NCBI GenBank assembly: GCA_022925895.1
Contig: JAKSYS010000357.1
Location: forward strand, 1-61,901
Length of the DNA stretch: 61,901 nucleotides
Reading direction: 5' to 3'
Source: Fragilaria crotonensis
Lineage: Eukaryota > Bacillariophyta > Fragilariophyceae > Fragilariales > Fragilariaceae
Numbering within the stretch: the first letter of the stretch is position 1; each line of letters opens with the position of its first letter. A program made the translations under genes and the position numbers. Positions 23,297 to 34,110 of this stretch are shown in pieces. Below the pieces are notes generated by a model, which was given only the letters and a program-made list of their open reading frames with translations, was not told the origin of the DNA and ran no database searches.

Positions 23297-25857
23297 CTAG
23301 TGGGATAGGAGTCCGTTGTGTCTCAACAATGCCTCAGGAGTAGGTTGACGACCGCGGAATCTCTCAAATACTTCCATGGGAGGCACACCACCACCCAAAC
23401 TAAGCACAGTGTCACGGAATCGCATACCCACGCGTCGCACCTCATCTTGGTTGTCCAAACCAACATCCTCAAAGGCACCAAAGGCGTCGGCGGACATGAC
23501 TTCGGCCCACTTGTAACTGTAGTATCCAGCAGCGTATCCACCGGCAAAGATGTGGCTGAAGGTACAGAGGAATCGATCTTCTTCCAACGGCAAGGAATAG
23601 GGTGTGTACCTTTGAGCGATGCGACGGTGAACATCAAAGATGCTCTCACCCTCTCCCCGTTCGCCAGCTTCAGCGTCATAGTTGGAATACAGTTCCATGT
23701 CAAGCTGACCGAAAAGGAGCTGGCGGCAAGACATCATGCCGGCGTTGAAAGTCTTTTGATCGCACAACTTCTGAAACATCTCTTCAGGCAGCGGTTCCCC
23801 GGTTTCGTAGTGTTTGGCGAATCCATAGACGGTGGGACGATCGTAGCACCAGTTTTCCATGAATTGGGAAGGAAGCTCGACGGCATCCCACTCCACACCG
23901 TTGATTCCAGCAACATCACCTACCGTTGCCTTAGTGAGCATGTGCTGCAAGCCGTGACCTGGAATACAAAGATGCAATCATGGGGGGAAAGTTAGAAACG
24001 TTGTGAAAGGCCAATCTGTCAACATTGAATGGAAAAGGAATAGATCGTACCAAATTCATGAAAGAGTGTTTCAACTTCACGGAAGGACATGAGACTTGGA
24101 GTGTCGCCAACTGGTGGAGAACCGTTGCATGTCAAGTACGCCACTGGGATATCTCGCTTGAGAGCCTCGGATTTGCCAATGCAAACATCCATCCATGCGC
24201 CTCCTCTCTTATCCTCGGGTCTCGAGTATGGATCCAAATAGAAGGACGCAATGTGTTGGTCGGAATCCACGTCGTAGACGTTGAAGAAACCAACATCTGG
24301 ATGCCACACCTCCGCCTCACCGTCCGCAGCCTTGACTCGAATGTTAAAGATGCGCTCCACGAGCCCAAAGAGACCCTCCAGAACATTAGGAAGTGCGAAA
24401 TAGGGACGGAGCTGTTCTTCGGTGAGATCGAATTTCTTTTCCTTCAATCGTTCCGAAAAGTATGTGGTGTCCCATGGCATGAGCTTCTCGACGTGGGCAT
24501 ACACGTCCGGCTGGAGTTCCTTGGCGAGAGCCAAAATCTCTGCAAGTTCCGCCTCGGCCACAGGGAGTGCCTCTTTTCCGATCACATCAGCCAGTTCTGC
24601 CACAGCATCGACTGATGATGCCATCTTAGCAGCCAACGATTGTTCAGCATAGTTGTCAAAGCCCAACAAGTTTGACATCTTTCGTTTGAGTTTAAGAATC
24701 TCATAGATAATCGGAATGTTGTTCTTGCTGGAATCCGACGAGAACTCAGAGGCGCGAGTCACAGAGGCCCGGTACACTTGTTCTCGTAGGTCGCGGTCTG
24801 GCAAATGCGACATGACGGCAATGTAGGATGGCATGTCCAGGGTTAGACGCCATGGACCTTTCTCCGGGTCCATGACAATGTCGCCAGTTTCACCCTCCTT
24901 CTTCTGGGCTTGCACGTGGGCCTGTGCCCACATGGCCTTGGCGGATGCTGGAACACCTTGCACCTTGGTGGGATCGTCGACTGTGAGTGAGAATGCCTTG
25001 GTGGCATCAAGGACATTGTTGGAGAACTGTGTACTAAGTTCGGCCAGACGCATCTTCATGCTGTTGAATTTTTCCTTGTCTTCGCCTTCCAAACCGACAC
25101 CTCCCAACTTCATGGATCTGAGAGATATTTCGACGGCTCTCGCTTTCTGAGATGTCTCAAAGTCGTCACCTTTCAATTCCGACGACAGCGTGGATAGGGC
25201 GTTGTAGAGGGCACTGGATTGTGAAAATTTGGTCATACTTTGCACCACCTTTGGCTGATTTTCTTCATAGGCGGCACGCAATTCATCTCCATTCTTGACA
25301 CCATTCAAATGACCTGCAACTCCCCACACGTACCCGACTGGGAATTGTAACTTTTCAACTTGAGGCAAGACTTGATCGTAGTCAATCGATGTTTTGGAGG
25401 AATCATCACTACTACTCTTTGCCAATTCTTCCAATTTGTGTTCCAATTCAGTAAATTCCGCTTCCATCGTTTCAATCAATTCCGAAACTGCGGGTGTCAA
25501 GTGAGATGGTTGAATGGAAGCAAATTTGGGGAGCCCTTGTTGTTCCTTCAATGGATTGTTACTGTTGGTGGCAGCGGTGGCGGTCTCCATGCTGGAACTA
25601 GTAGTCGTGGACATGGCTGCAATGAGCCTGGTAATGCTGCTGCGGGAAGACGCACCACCGCGAACTTGAACTGCTGAGAATGGTCCTATTCATAGTTGCG
25701 AGTAGAGAGGTGAGTGACATCTGCAACAGGATAAATACAGAGCAAACAGGAGGAAACGCAGGAGAAACAAGTACGGTACGCTGTACTCACTGCGACTGAT
25801 GGATTGAGACAGTATGGTGGACGAAAAGGACCGAACAGAGTGAAAGGTAGACGCCAT
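23297..25857 (-). CDS. M3A-family zinc oligopeptidase (oligopeptidase A / thimet-like), probably organellar
   Basis: Exons on the minus strand are 25857-25791, 25673-24051 and 23958-23297 (introns 117 and 92 nt), giving 783 residues. The first exon and the start of the second encode a Ser/Arg-rich, acid-poor leader ([18 protein letters not shown], then [13 protein letters not shown]), like a mitochondrial presequence. The catalytic zinc site is HEFGHGLQH plus the downstream Glu in [14 protein letters not shown]. The 92-nt intron interrupts the codon for the Gly of HEFGH, so the motif only exists after splicing. The conserved C-terminal segment [17 protein letters not shown] is present. M3A enzymes degrade short peptides, including cleaved targeting peptides in organelles. 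A second ATG at 25614, inside exon 2, could give a shorter form without leader. The frame is intact. Confidence 0.9.
25674..25790 (-). other. First intron of the oligopeptidase, 117 nt
   Basis: The donor GTGAGTACAG at 25790 and an acceptor ending TTCTCAG at 25674 join the leader exon to the main exon in phase 1. The tandem-duplication junction seen at 29763/29764 maps inside this intron near its donor. Confidence 0.65.
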
Positions 25858-26050
25858 GACGATGAGATTGAGGAAAAGAGTCCTTTTGCTGATCGTTGTT
25901 GCTTTAAAGATTGCGGTTGCAGCAGTAGCAGTAGCACTTTCAAACTTCATTATTCTTACTTGAGCACAGTGTACGAAGTACGAAGGATGCTTCGTCGTTG
26001 TAGATGCAATGTTAAATGTTAACAGACAACAGAAGCTGGAGAACAAGTCA
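25784..26050. repeat. Oligopeptidase 5' region, source copy of a duplicated segment
   Basis: This segment holds the intron-1 donor, exon 1 and about 190 bp of promoter. It is clearly homologous to 29764-30025 in the same orientation. Shared blocks include CTGTACTCAC, AGAGTGAAAGG, CCATGACGATG, GTCCTTTTGCTGA, GTAGCACTTTCAAACTT and CTTACTTGAGCAC. Confidence 0.85.
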
Positions 26051-26199
26051 AAGTGCTCAGGTCTGTAGGATATGAGATCTTGTTCTGTATCATCTGTTCC
26101 CAATGTTCGAAAGGCACATGATGCTGTGTCATCCACGCTGAGCAATGCGTGCATTGGATTTCCAATACGCAATACGTCAACACGTCATCCAGTCGGCTC

Positions 26200-26640
26200 C
26201 AGCCGAACGCCCTACACAGTCACGCGTACTCTCTGTACCGGTAATGATAAAGAATGGTACTCCGTACAGTACTCAGTACCAGTACGATGCACTGGAGTGT
26301 ACCCCGAATACAGTATTTTCCTCTCATAATATCAATGTGTATGTGTAGACATAAGACTGAAGTGTGGAGAGTTGGAGTATTCTACTGTACTGTATTGTAC
26401 TTTATTGCAGTACCTGTTCTACATCGTGCTACAGTAGTGTACCGTACTACGGCGATTCTACTCCTACCGGTAGCTACAAATACGAATAGCATGTACGTAG
26501 TACGTATGTATATACAAGGACTGTACGTGTATGATAAAGACTATTTGCTACGGCCCTACCGTCCTTGTATCATACAATACCATCGCACAAGGTACATGTA
26601 CTCTGCCTGTACGCCTGTACATACTCTTTCATCCCCGACT
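26200..26640. repeat. GTAC-rich intergenic block with a dispersed repeat
   Basis: The block is dense in GTAC, AGTAC and TACCGGTA motifs. Bases about 26350-26500 match 32100-32260 closely (shared GACTGAAGTGTGGAGAGTTG, TTTATTGCAGTACCTGTT, GGCGATTCTACTCCTACCGG). This belongs to the tandem segmental duplication. No gene is supported. Confidence 0.7.
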
Positions 26641-27023
26641 AAAATCCAAATGTTCTGATCGAATTGAAACAAAAGCAGAATCTCACGCGAATTGAAATTG
26701 AACCAGTACACATATGCTTCACACACACATCAGGACTCAAGGACCACACAATCCTAACAAAGGAAACAGCGTTTCGAAAGGAACACTTGATTGATCTTGG
26801 CATTGCAGTCTTGGAGATATCGAACCTGAGGATTACTGCAAGTACCACTCTTCCAGTTACGCGCTGAGTGTGTGAGAGAGAGTGAGTGCGATTACTAGTG
26901 CAATGTGCTTTTACGATTTGTTGAACCTTGGTTTTTTTAGCTTACATTATCTGCAAACTGTAGACTTCAGACTAAAAGTTCTCAACACGAGCTGACAACA
27001 AAAAAAACCAGAAAGAGCAAACT

Positions 27024-28722
27024 ATGAAGAAATCACATTCCAACGGTATTGTTTACACTGGTGTTGATGTCAATGATCACGATGAAGATCTTGCATTTGC
27101 CGAGGCTGTCACAGTCGAAACAAGTGCCACAGCCTATGTCAATGTCAAACATGATGCGTACGACTCAGTCAGTCAGGACAAAAGTGTTTTCATCGTCGAT
27201 GTCAACGCAGTCACGGTATTGAAAAATGATGAGAGCGCAGTTGCTGCTCACGGTACTACCGGTGCTGCTGTACCGGTACCAATGGCATCCATGAATATTG
27301 CTTCAGGATCCAATCTCGAGGATGGTGTGCCTGTCACAGGTCACCACATTCACGTCAAGGGAGAGATACAGCCCAGCGAGTATCGTGATGCGTGGGCGAC
27401 AGTATTGTTCCTCATGCAGTGCCTTGCCATGGTAGGGGTTGCCATTGCTTGCTTTCCATACATTGGTCAAATTGCCACCGTTGTTTCAGCCAATACTACT
27501 ACAACTCCTCCCGACGCTGACGACGGTTCATGGCTAGACTTTTGTACTTCTTGCTCATCTCCTACGGAATTGCTGGAATTATGACCATGCTCACTCTCAG
27601 GCTCACGGCCTTGAAGTTTAATTCCGCAACCTACGGATTCCTCTTTTTATCCTCCATCGTGTCCTTCGTTGCCATGATTGTTTGTCTAATTCTCCTTGTT
27701 GGAGAGCAATCCAAGTCAGATCTAGAGGGCAAAGTTTCTTGCGCTGTGCTTCACAAGGATGATGACTCGGTCGTCTATCAACCGGGACGAATGTGTAACA
27801 CGCATCCTCCGAATCCAGGACTCGTGTTATATCTTATGAAATGTTTCTATATCACCCAGCAGAACATCAAGCTTGTGGTGCACGTGACGACGCCAGGTGT
27901 TGTTGGATCGTGGTGGTTTACTCCCATGGGAGACCCGTCGTCATCCTGCTGCTGCCGCTGCACTAAATCTCATTGTAATGTGATTGCGTCGCTTTCTCGT
28001 GCCATGACGTTTTCGTTTGGATCCATCTGCCTTGGATCATTGTTGGTGTCCATCATGGACGTTTCAAAGTCCTTTGCAAGGTCTTCCAATCAGAATGGGC
28101 GCGACATTAGCATCGTTGGATGTATTCTTGAGGTATGGTTGTGATTGTGCCCCGTGTTTGTTCTTGGATTTTTTGCGGTTATTCTGACTTAACTCCCTTT
28201 TCCCACCTTCTTGTATTGAAAAAGTGTGTCTTGTATTGTATCCGCAACTTGATAGAATACTTCAATTCTTGGGCATTCGTCTACGTTGGTCTTTATGGCT
28301 ATCCCTGCATTGAAGCTGGAAAGAGCGTGATGAATCTGTTCCGCCAGCGTGGATGGACGACGCTGATTGCCGACCGGTTGGTCTTTCGGGTCCCTGTATT
28401 CTGTGATATTGGCGTGGTTGTCGTTTGTGAATTTTTCGCCATTCTTTGTCACATGGCCGTTCGAGGATTCTTTGTGACGAGTGACAATGACCTCTCCTCG
28501 TCGCATGGGATTGCCTTCGTTGTTGCCTTTTTGGTCGGCGTATTCATCCATAATGTGGCACTGTTCGTCGTGGAGAGTGCCGTACGAACTGTCATTGTCT
28601 GCTTTGCCGAGAGTCCTGCGGAGTTCGAAGAGCACCATCCCGAACTTTACGAAATTATGAAGGCATTATGGGCCGTGGCGTACCCTATCAATCCGGGAGT
28701 TTGGCTTAGGGGAAAAAACTGA
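27024..28722 (+). pseudogene. Choline-transporter-like protein (CTL/SLC44), copy A, damaged
   Basis: Starts MKKSHSNGIVYTGVDVND at 27024, with a disordered acidic N-terminus and then a membrane segment (AWATVLFLMQCLAMVGVAIA). The frame shifts near 27537, where one G present in copy B is missing. The gene continues as frame 27530-28132, is spliced over a 92-nt intron (28133-28224), and ends at 28722. Relative to copy B (34653-36602) it lacks about 210 bp after 27600, removing one or two membrane helices, and has a shorter Thr-rich loop. The C-terminal half keeps the family hallmarks YGYPCIEAGKSVMNLFRQRG and VIVCFAESPAEFEEHHPEL. Such proteins are multi-pass membrane proteins; choline transport is proven only for some members. 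Probably non-functional. Confidence 0.75.
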
Positions 28723-28980
28723 ACCATACATGTAGAGTTACACTCGAGCTACTAGTAGCATGTCTTTCCTGACTCACGAGGCACTGTTCTTATACTCTGT
28801 ATATAAGAACGATAGGTGGGATTCATTGTTTTCGACAAATGCATGGCACGACAAACGTTCCGACCACTCGCTATGCATGTTTAGTCATGTAAAATAACGT
28901 CAAGGAGTGTCTCAAATTACAGTCGCTGCATATTAGGCATTCTTAATTTTTGCAACCTCCCCATTTCCGTGTGATTTTCT

Positions 28981-29763
28981 CTAGCGCATCATTGCTATCG
29001 GCTGCTGCTGTGTGACACAGTGCACTGCTCCTCCAGCGACATGAGCCTGTTCTATATTGATTCCAACCACTCGGCGGGACGGATAGACTTGACCCAAGAT
29101 TCGTATCGCCTCCTGGTCCATGGGATCATTGTAGGTGGGTACAAGTACCACATCATTTCCAACATGGTATTTCACATAGATCCCCTCAACTCCACTATTC
29201 AAAATTGTTTTGTTTGTCGTGGGCAGGTGTACGATGGTGTATGCTTCGGCGTTGGCGTTACAAGCCTCGACGAGCTCGTCGTATTCATAAGTGTTGGCAA
29301 TATCGTCGGGGGTGGAGAGTATTAATCGTGTTGTTGCCCACAAGGCGAGCCATCCCATCCGCATAATTGCCAGTAACGTCAATGTCGCGTTCACCCTCGA
29401 GCCATATAAAGTTGGTGACACCCAAATACTTGCGAAAGATTGCCTCCGCATCGGCCTGTGTCATTCCTGGATTGAGGTTCTGATTCAGGATGCAAGATTT
29501 TCGTAGCCATCAAGGTCCTGTTGCCATCAATGTCAAAGGAACCTCCCTTGTGGATCATGGGAATATCGAGACGCGGTAGTTCCAAACTCTGTGCCACACG
29601 AATCGGCACCATATTGTCTTTCCAGTAATCAGCCTTGCCTCCCTTCCATAGGACGCATAATTTTCAATAAGCAGGCTACCATTCTCATAACGGACAATAA
29701 TCAGGGCATTGTCTCGGATCTAAACATCAACGGTACGTTGAACCCAGAAATAGAGTTTGGGCG
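28981..29763 (-). pseudogene. Agmatine deiminase, copy A, 5'-truncated and frameshifted
   Basis: On the minus strand this copy begins inside the homologue of the KLDFWIQPTNDVWIRDNGP segment of copy B, here with a stop in place of the Trp of the WIRDN run. It is broken into frames around 29785-29591, 29612-29391 and 29451-28981. The last frame retains the substrate-binding and catalytic C-terminus (GAVHCVTQQQP, the Cys being the nucleophile). The N-terminal about 180 residues are absent because the duplication breakpoint lies here; the upstream sequence is instead a copy of the oligopeptidase first exon. It converges with choline-transporter copy A, as in copy B. Confidence 0.85.
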
Positions 29764-30025
29764 CTGTACTCACAACAGCGAGTGACAGAATGAGAAAGTA
29801 TGCAGGACGAAAATACCGATCAGAGTGAAAGGAACAAGCCATGACGATGCGACTGAAGGAAAGCGTCCTTTTGCTGACCTTTGTCGGCGGAAAGATTGCA
29901 GTTGTAGCACTTTCAAACTTGTTATAGTCTTACTTGAGCACTGTGTACGAAGTATGACGAAGGATGCTTCGTCATAGATAAAATGTTCACAGAGAGCAGA
30001 AGCAGAAGTGCAAGTCAAAATGCTG
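29764..30025 (-). repeat. Second copy of the oligopeptidase promoter and first exon
   Basis: Homologous to 25784-26050 in the same orientation, starting at the shared CTGTACTCAC. The copied ATG lies at 29848-29850 (minus). It now sits directly upstream, in transcription direction, of the truncated agmatine deiminase copy A, so a chimeric transcript is possible. The encoded exon has diverged and is not obviously a functional leader. Confidence 0.85.
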
Positions 30026-30059
30026 ATCTGTTCTCTACTGTTCCAAAATTCAAGTCCGA

Positions 30060-30754
30060 AGATATATGTCATACTTCATAAAACCAAATATTACAAGCTA
30101 ATTCTGAGATTCTATTGGACTCGACGATTGCAGTTTGGCTCGACCTGGAGGTTCCGGAATAACTTCTAAACCGTCTTGCTGTTACTCACGGATTTTTTCA
30201 GGGTTAAGCTTGAGATACTCCGAAATACTATGATGGAATCTTAAATATGGAACTTTGCTTTTACCGAAATGATCCTGAGCCTTCTCAGAAGATTAAAAGT
30301 AGCTCAAATAATCTTTCAAATGATGCTTCCGGTGTAACAAGGGAATGTGATTTTCTAAGGGCGCGGGCATAGTAGTAGTCTAAGAGTCCCAAGATGGATT
30401 TTTGTTCGGACATTTGAAGCATCTTAAATATTCGTGTATTTTCTTAAACTTTCTTAATTCTTCTTAAGCTATTTTAATCTTCTTAAACTATCTTATATAT
30501 GCTTTAACTTTCTTATCTGTACAGAAGACAGTTTTAGCTTCTGAAATCTTCTTAAATTTTCTTAAACTTTCTTAAATTTTCTGAAAGGAAGATTCCTACT
30601 ACCAAACTGATATCCTTAAATCGTTTTTATTCGAAAATGAAATGCACGCAGGGATAACGGTCATCTACTGGTATAAAAGAAGATTTTCCGGAACCTCCTT
30701 GTTGTGAATCCCAGATATCTCCTGCCTCGTACGCACGTACAAACTCTACCACAC
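30060..30754. other. Non-coding insertion region with T-rich degenerate repeat
   Basis: No gene. Compared with the homologous interval of copy A, this is extra sequence. It contains the TTCTTAAA array described separately and otherwise nothing I recognise. Confidence 0.5.
30415..30592. repeat. Degenerate TTCTTAAA(N) array
   Basis: About a dozen copies of TTCTTAA or close variants occur in 178 bp, for example TTTTCTTAAACTTTCTTAA and CTTCTTAAATTTTCTTAAAC. Spacing is roughly 10-12 bp and imperfect. It may be an expanded A/T microsatellite or the internal part of a retroelement LTR. Confidence 0.7.
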
Positions 30755-31036
30755 TGTAGATAAGTGATAAGTTGACAATACCACCGACTCTAAATTCCGG
30801 TTCCAAATATAGTAACTACTTTAGTTACTTCCTTGTCTCAGATCAGTCCTGCTAACCTTCCCAGACAGGGATCTCTTGTCTTGGTTGGAGATGATCTTAA
30901 CTCCTCTTTGAACTCTCCTTTCTCTCTACTTACAGTCGTCAATCGTCGCCATCTAAAACTAAAACAAAAATGTGAACTAATTATCGGGTTGTCACCGTAT
31001 CCCGGCCGGTAGGCCGCGATTGTAATACCCTGTACA
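30755..31036 (-). mobile_element. Possible 3' LTR of a Copia-like fragment
   Basis: The segment begins TGTAGATAAG and ends CCCTGTACA on the plus strand, i.e. TGTACA...CTACA read on the minus strand, and directly follows the end of the Copia pol fragment. The 282-bp length and TG...CA ends suit a short LTR. No second LTR is in the window to confirm it, and no clear polypurine tract was seen. Confidence 0.35.
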
Positions 31037-31860
31037 ATCGCCATCTACATCATCAAACAATTGTAGTTTCTTGTCGGGCGATTTACTGTCGTTCGGATAC
31101 TGTAGATTCTGGATCGTGCGCGTTGCCAACGGAATGCCTTCGTAGTTCCCGCGTACACACCACCACGGAAGCGGGATTCCGGTGCTGGATGTCTGTCTGT
31201 TTGCACAGCCAGTACATCCTCACCGGTACTGTCGTTGGTTAGTAAACGCTTATCCTCGACATCCTCCCTCCAGCAATCTAGAGTTCCGTTTCTCATGTTC
31301 TGGGCGTGTTTGGTATGTAACTTGGCAGGGCAGAGGGCAGTACTTGTTCAGAATGTATGCGGCATTTTCTTCTGAACGAACAAAGTGCACTTTCAAATAT
31401 CCAGTGTCCTCGAGCTCTCGAATGAAATGTACCCTCACGTCAATGTGTTTCGTTCTTGCTCCGACATGTTGGCTGGTTCTTAACCAAATAAATCGCTCCC
31501 AGATTGTCTTCGTAGATTTTTCCAATAAGTCTTTCTTCTGATGGTGGGTTTCGCATGACCTCGTCAAGCATCATCATCATGAACTTGTTTTCACATGCGC
31601 CTTTCGCCAAACTAATATATTCCGCTTCTGTACTTGATAGAGTCACAACATGTTGGGTTTTCGATTCCCAGCCAATGTACTAGTGTTCCACCCAGTGTAT
31701 GTAGACCGGACGATATGCTCTTTCTGTCGTCTGTGTTCTTGGCATGGTCTGAGTCAACGATAGATATCGGTCTCAGTTCTTTTGGTCTTCTGTACACCAG
31801 TCCTTCATGATACTTTCTTGGATCATGTAGAATGTGGAACGTCCGATACACTACAAGCGT
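31037..31860 (-). mobile_element. Truncated Ty1/copia-like retrotransposon (RNase H end of pol)
   Basis: Three minus frames line up as the C-terminal RNase H of Copia pol: GLVYRRPKELRPISIVDSD followed by DDRKSISSGLHTLGG (in 32004-31612), LSSTEAEYISLAKGA and YEDNLGAIYLVKNQP (31646-31440), and TKHIDVRVHFIRE (31567-31250). Frame changes between them and the missing gag, protease, integrase and RT show a dead 3' remnant. It lies inside copy B of the segmental duplication and is absent from copy A, so it inserted or was captured after the duplication. Confidence 0.88.
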
Positions 31861-31861
31861 A

Positions 31862-32060
31862 GTCATGATCTTCGACAGGGTTTCTTGGGAGTTCAAGGAA
31901 ACTTGGGAGTTCAAAACATCGATACAAAAATTTTCGCGTGGACACACCTTCATTTTACGAAAATCGAAGTTGAAATCGATTATGCATGGTTCGATCACTT
32001 GCAAACTTGGAAACTTGGATTTAGAAAATTTGCATGGACAGGCCCAGAGTGGAATTAAAA
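31862..32060. repeat. Small non-coding repeat with Harbinger-terminus-like motif
   Basis: Bases 31897-31917 match the reverse complement of 51941-51961, at the left side of the Harbinger-type element, with 20 of 21 bases identical (core GGAAACTTGGGAGTTCA). Further GCAAACTTGGA-type motifs occur at about 32000-32025, as near 55490. This suggests a non-autonomous derivative or broken terminus of the same transposon family. Confidence 0.45.
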
Positions 32061-32084
32061 AGGACTACTTGTACTGCATCACTG

Positions 32085-32263
32085 TATATCATACCGGTAG
32101 ACAGAGACTGAAGTGTGGAGAGTTGGAGTAGTGTACTGTACTGTACTTTATTGCAGTACCTGTTTTACCTCGTGCTACAGTACGGTATCGTACCGTACCG
32201 TACCGTACGACGGCGATTCTACTCCTACCGGTAGCTACAAATACGCATACCATGTACCTATGA
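32085..32263. repeat. Segmental-duplication copy B of the GTAC-rich repeat
   Basis: Homologous to about 26340-26500. This re-establishes colinearity between the two duplicated blocks after the Copia-containing insertion, and is interrupted at 32264 by the TIR element. Confidence 0.8.
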
Positions 32264-34110
32264 TATATGGCTGGTTTCATCCTTTGGCTGAATATCGTAG
32301 CAACACGTACACTCAGTACTCTAAAAATTTATCTGGCGCAAAAGTTTTGGAATCAACCTCGTCGTTCGTCATAATTGTTACAATCCATCCGTCATGGTAG
32401 GCACAAAGCCGTAAACAAAGCCTGTATCAAAAGTCGACAGCTTTCATTTGTTGTAAATGCCTTGACACGGCGTTCGATTAGCGGAAGGGTGAGTTTTGTG
32501 CTTTAATCTGCCCTGTTTGTGCTCTCATGAATGATATGCGCCGACGTACCCTCTCGCTTGCCTGCCTTGAACACTTGCGGAGGACTGTCTCGGTTGTGAG
32601 AACTTCCCTGCTTTTTGCATCTTTGACTAACGCCTTCAAATGTGTTCCTTTTTTATCGAAATCGATGCCTTTTTTCTCTACTGGCACTAGGGAAGGTGCA
32701 GCGTTGTCGGTCACATGCTGCGGCATCGGCATTTCGACTCGTACCCTTCGGAAGACCTTCAGCGACTTGAACACCATCATTGGAACTGACTTTTTGAAGG
32801 CGATGATTGCCATGGCTGAAGTTCTTAACACTGACTTCCTTGTTTTGAAGGCCTTTTGCAGCCAGCACGGCCCTAATCTTGATGGTGCAGCAGCAAAGTG
32901 AAGCGACTTACACCTGATGTCATATGCAACACCAAACTGAGCAACGTTCCTGACTAATCTCTGACCTCATGACTATGATGACTATCATGAAGTATGCCTT
33001 TCATGAGATGCCATACTTGGCTCAATACCGCAAGCTCCGCAACGGTCATTGACTCCTATTGCCGGGTTGTGTATTGCTGTCTGTCATTGCAAGCCCTGCT
33101 ACGTACCAGCTGAGTCAAACCATGTTGCCGGCGAACCCTACATTCTGGAGTGCAAGAGGAACGTTCAAAATCAGATGATGAAGGTTCCAGCCTTTGAAAG
33201 CTCCAAGTACTCTGACGTTGCCGAGGATGGACACTAGATGAATGAATTTCCAGCAAAGCAATGTCGTGGATGATTTCAAGCCGACCATGAGTATATGCCC
33301 ACTTCATCAACGTCTGCTTTCTATCAAACTCCTTTTTGTGGGTGGAATCTTTTGTGGTCAAAAGTTATGCCACTGCATACAACCTATTGAGGCAGGAGAG
33401 GACCACAAATGACAATCGCATGTAATATTAAACACAACGAGTGAAATAGTAGTGAAGCAGAGCACTTTTTGGTTCACTAATAGCGTTCATTTTATTCAGA
33501 TGCTTCAAGCTGGGATGATGAGAACTCCAAATAGCGGGTAGCAGCCTTTCCTTATGTTTCAAGTGCGAGACTGTGTATAACTCCGCACCTGATAGCTGAT
33601 AGTCATAGTCAGGTAGTGTTTATGGTCGAGCAACTTTCTGAAGACCCCTGCTGAGGAATTCAGCTACGTTGTTGCATGCAATCTGCTGGGTATGGGATGC
33701 ACACTTCTTGTTGGCTTTGGAAATGAATCACTTCAGGGGACGTATCCACGCCAATTGGCGCCCGGAAATGCATTCTGTAGAGCAAGAGGCGAACGTTTAC
33801 AGCCATCATCGGAAGGACATCAGCAGTGGGTTCATTATGGCCGATCAGCCGGACCTTTCAGTTCAGGGGCCTAACCAACTTGATAAACGAGCTCTGAGTT
33901 CAAAAAGGTCCGGCTGATGAGGACTGGAAGACGATCAAATCGTCATTGCAATCTCATGGTCTCAAGATCGTTTATTTGTGTGGTGCCACTCGTGTTGTTC
34001 GGAGGCGCGAGGATGCCGGATCGCATTTCACTCCATGACGTCAATGGATTTTGTACCATTCCTACACAACTTGTACTATATGTAGTTTCTTGATGAAACC
34101 AGCCATACTA
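32264..34110. mobile_element. DNA-transposon-like insertion with 16-bp terminal inverted repeats
   Basis: TATGGCTGGTTTCATC at 32266-32281 is perfectly inverted as GATGAAACCAGCCATA at 34092-34107. Direct repeats CTATGA flank it (32258-32263 and 34111-34116), a candidate 6-bp target-site duplication. The corresponding site in duplication copy A (around 26500-26520) has no insertion, so an empty site is preserved. Internal frames (for example minus 32478-32831, plus 32527-32901 and plus 33669-33917) have no recognised domain. It is probably a non-autonomous or degraded DNA element of about 1.85 kb. Confidence 0.7.

Noticed and set aside
24025..24615. Long plus-strand frame opposite the M3 peptidase
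   Set aside because: It lies wholly inside the minus-strand exon with the catalytic domain and has no motif of its own.
31017..31042. Inverted repeat GCGATTGTA...TACAATCGC as a terminator or transposon end
   Set aside because: It overlaps the putative LTR boundary, has only 9-bp arms, and no second copy was found in the window.
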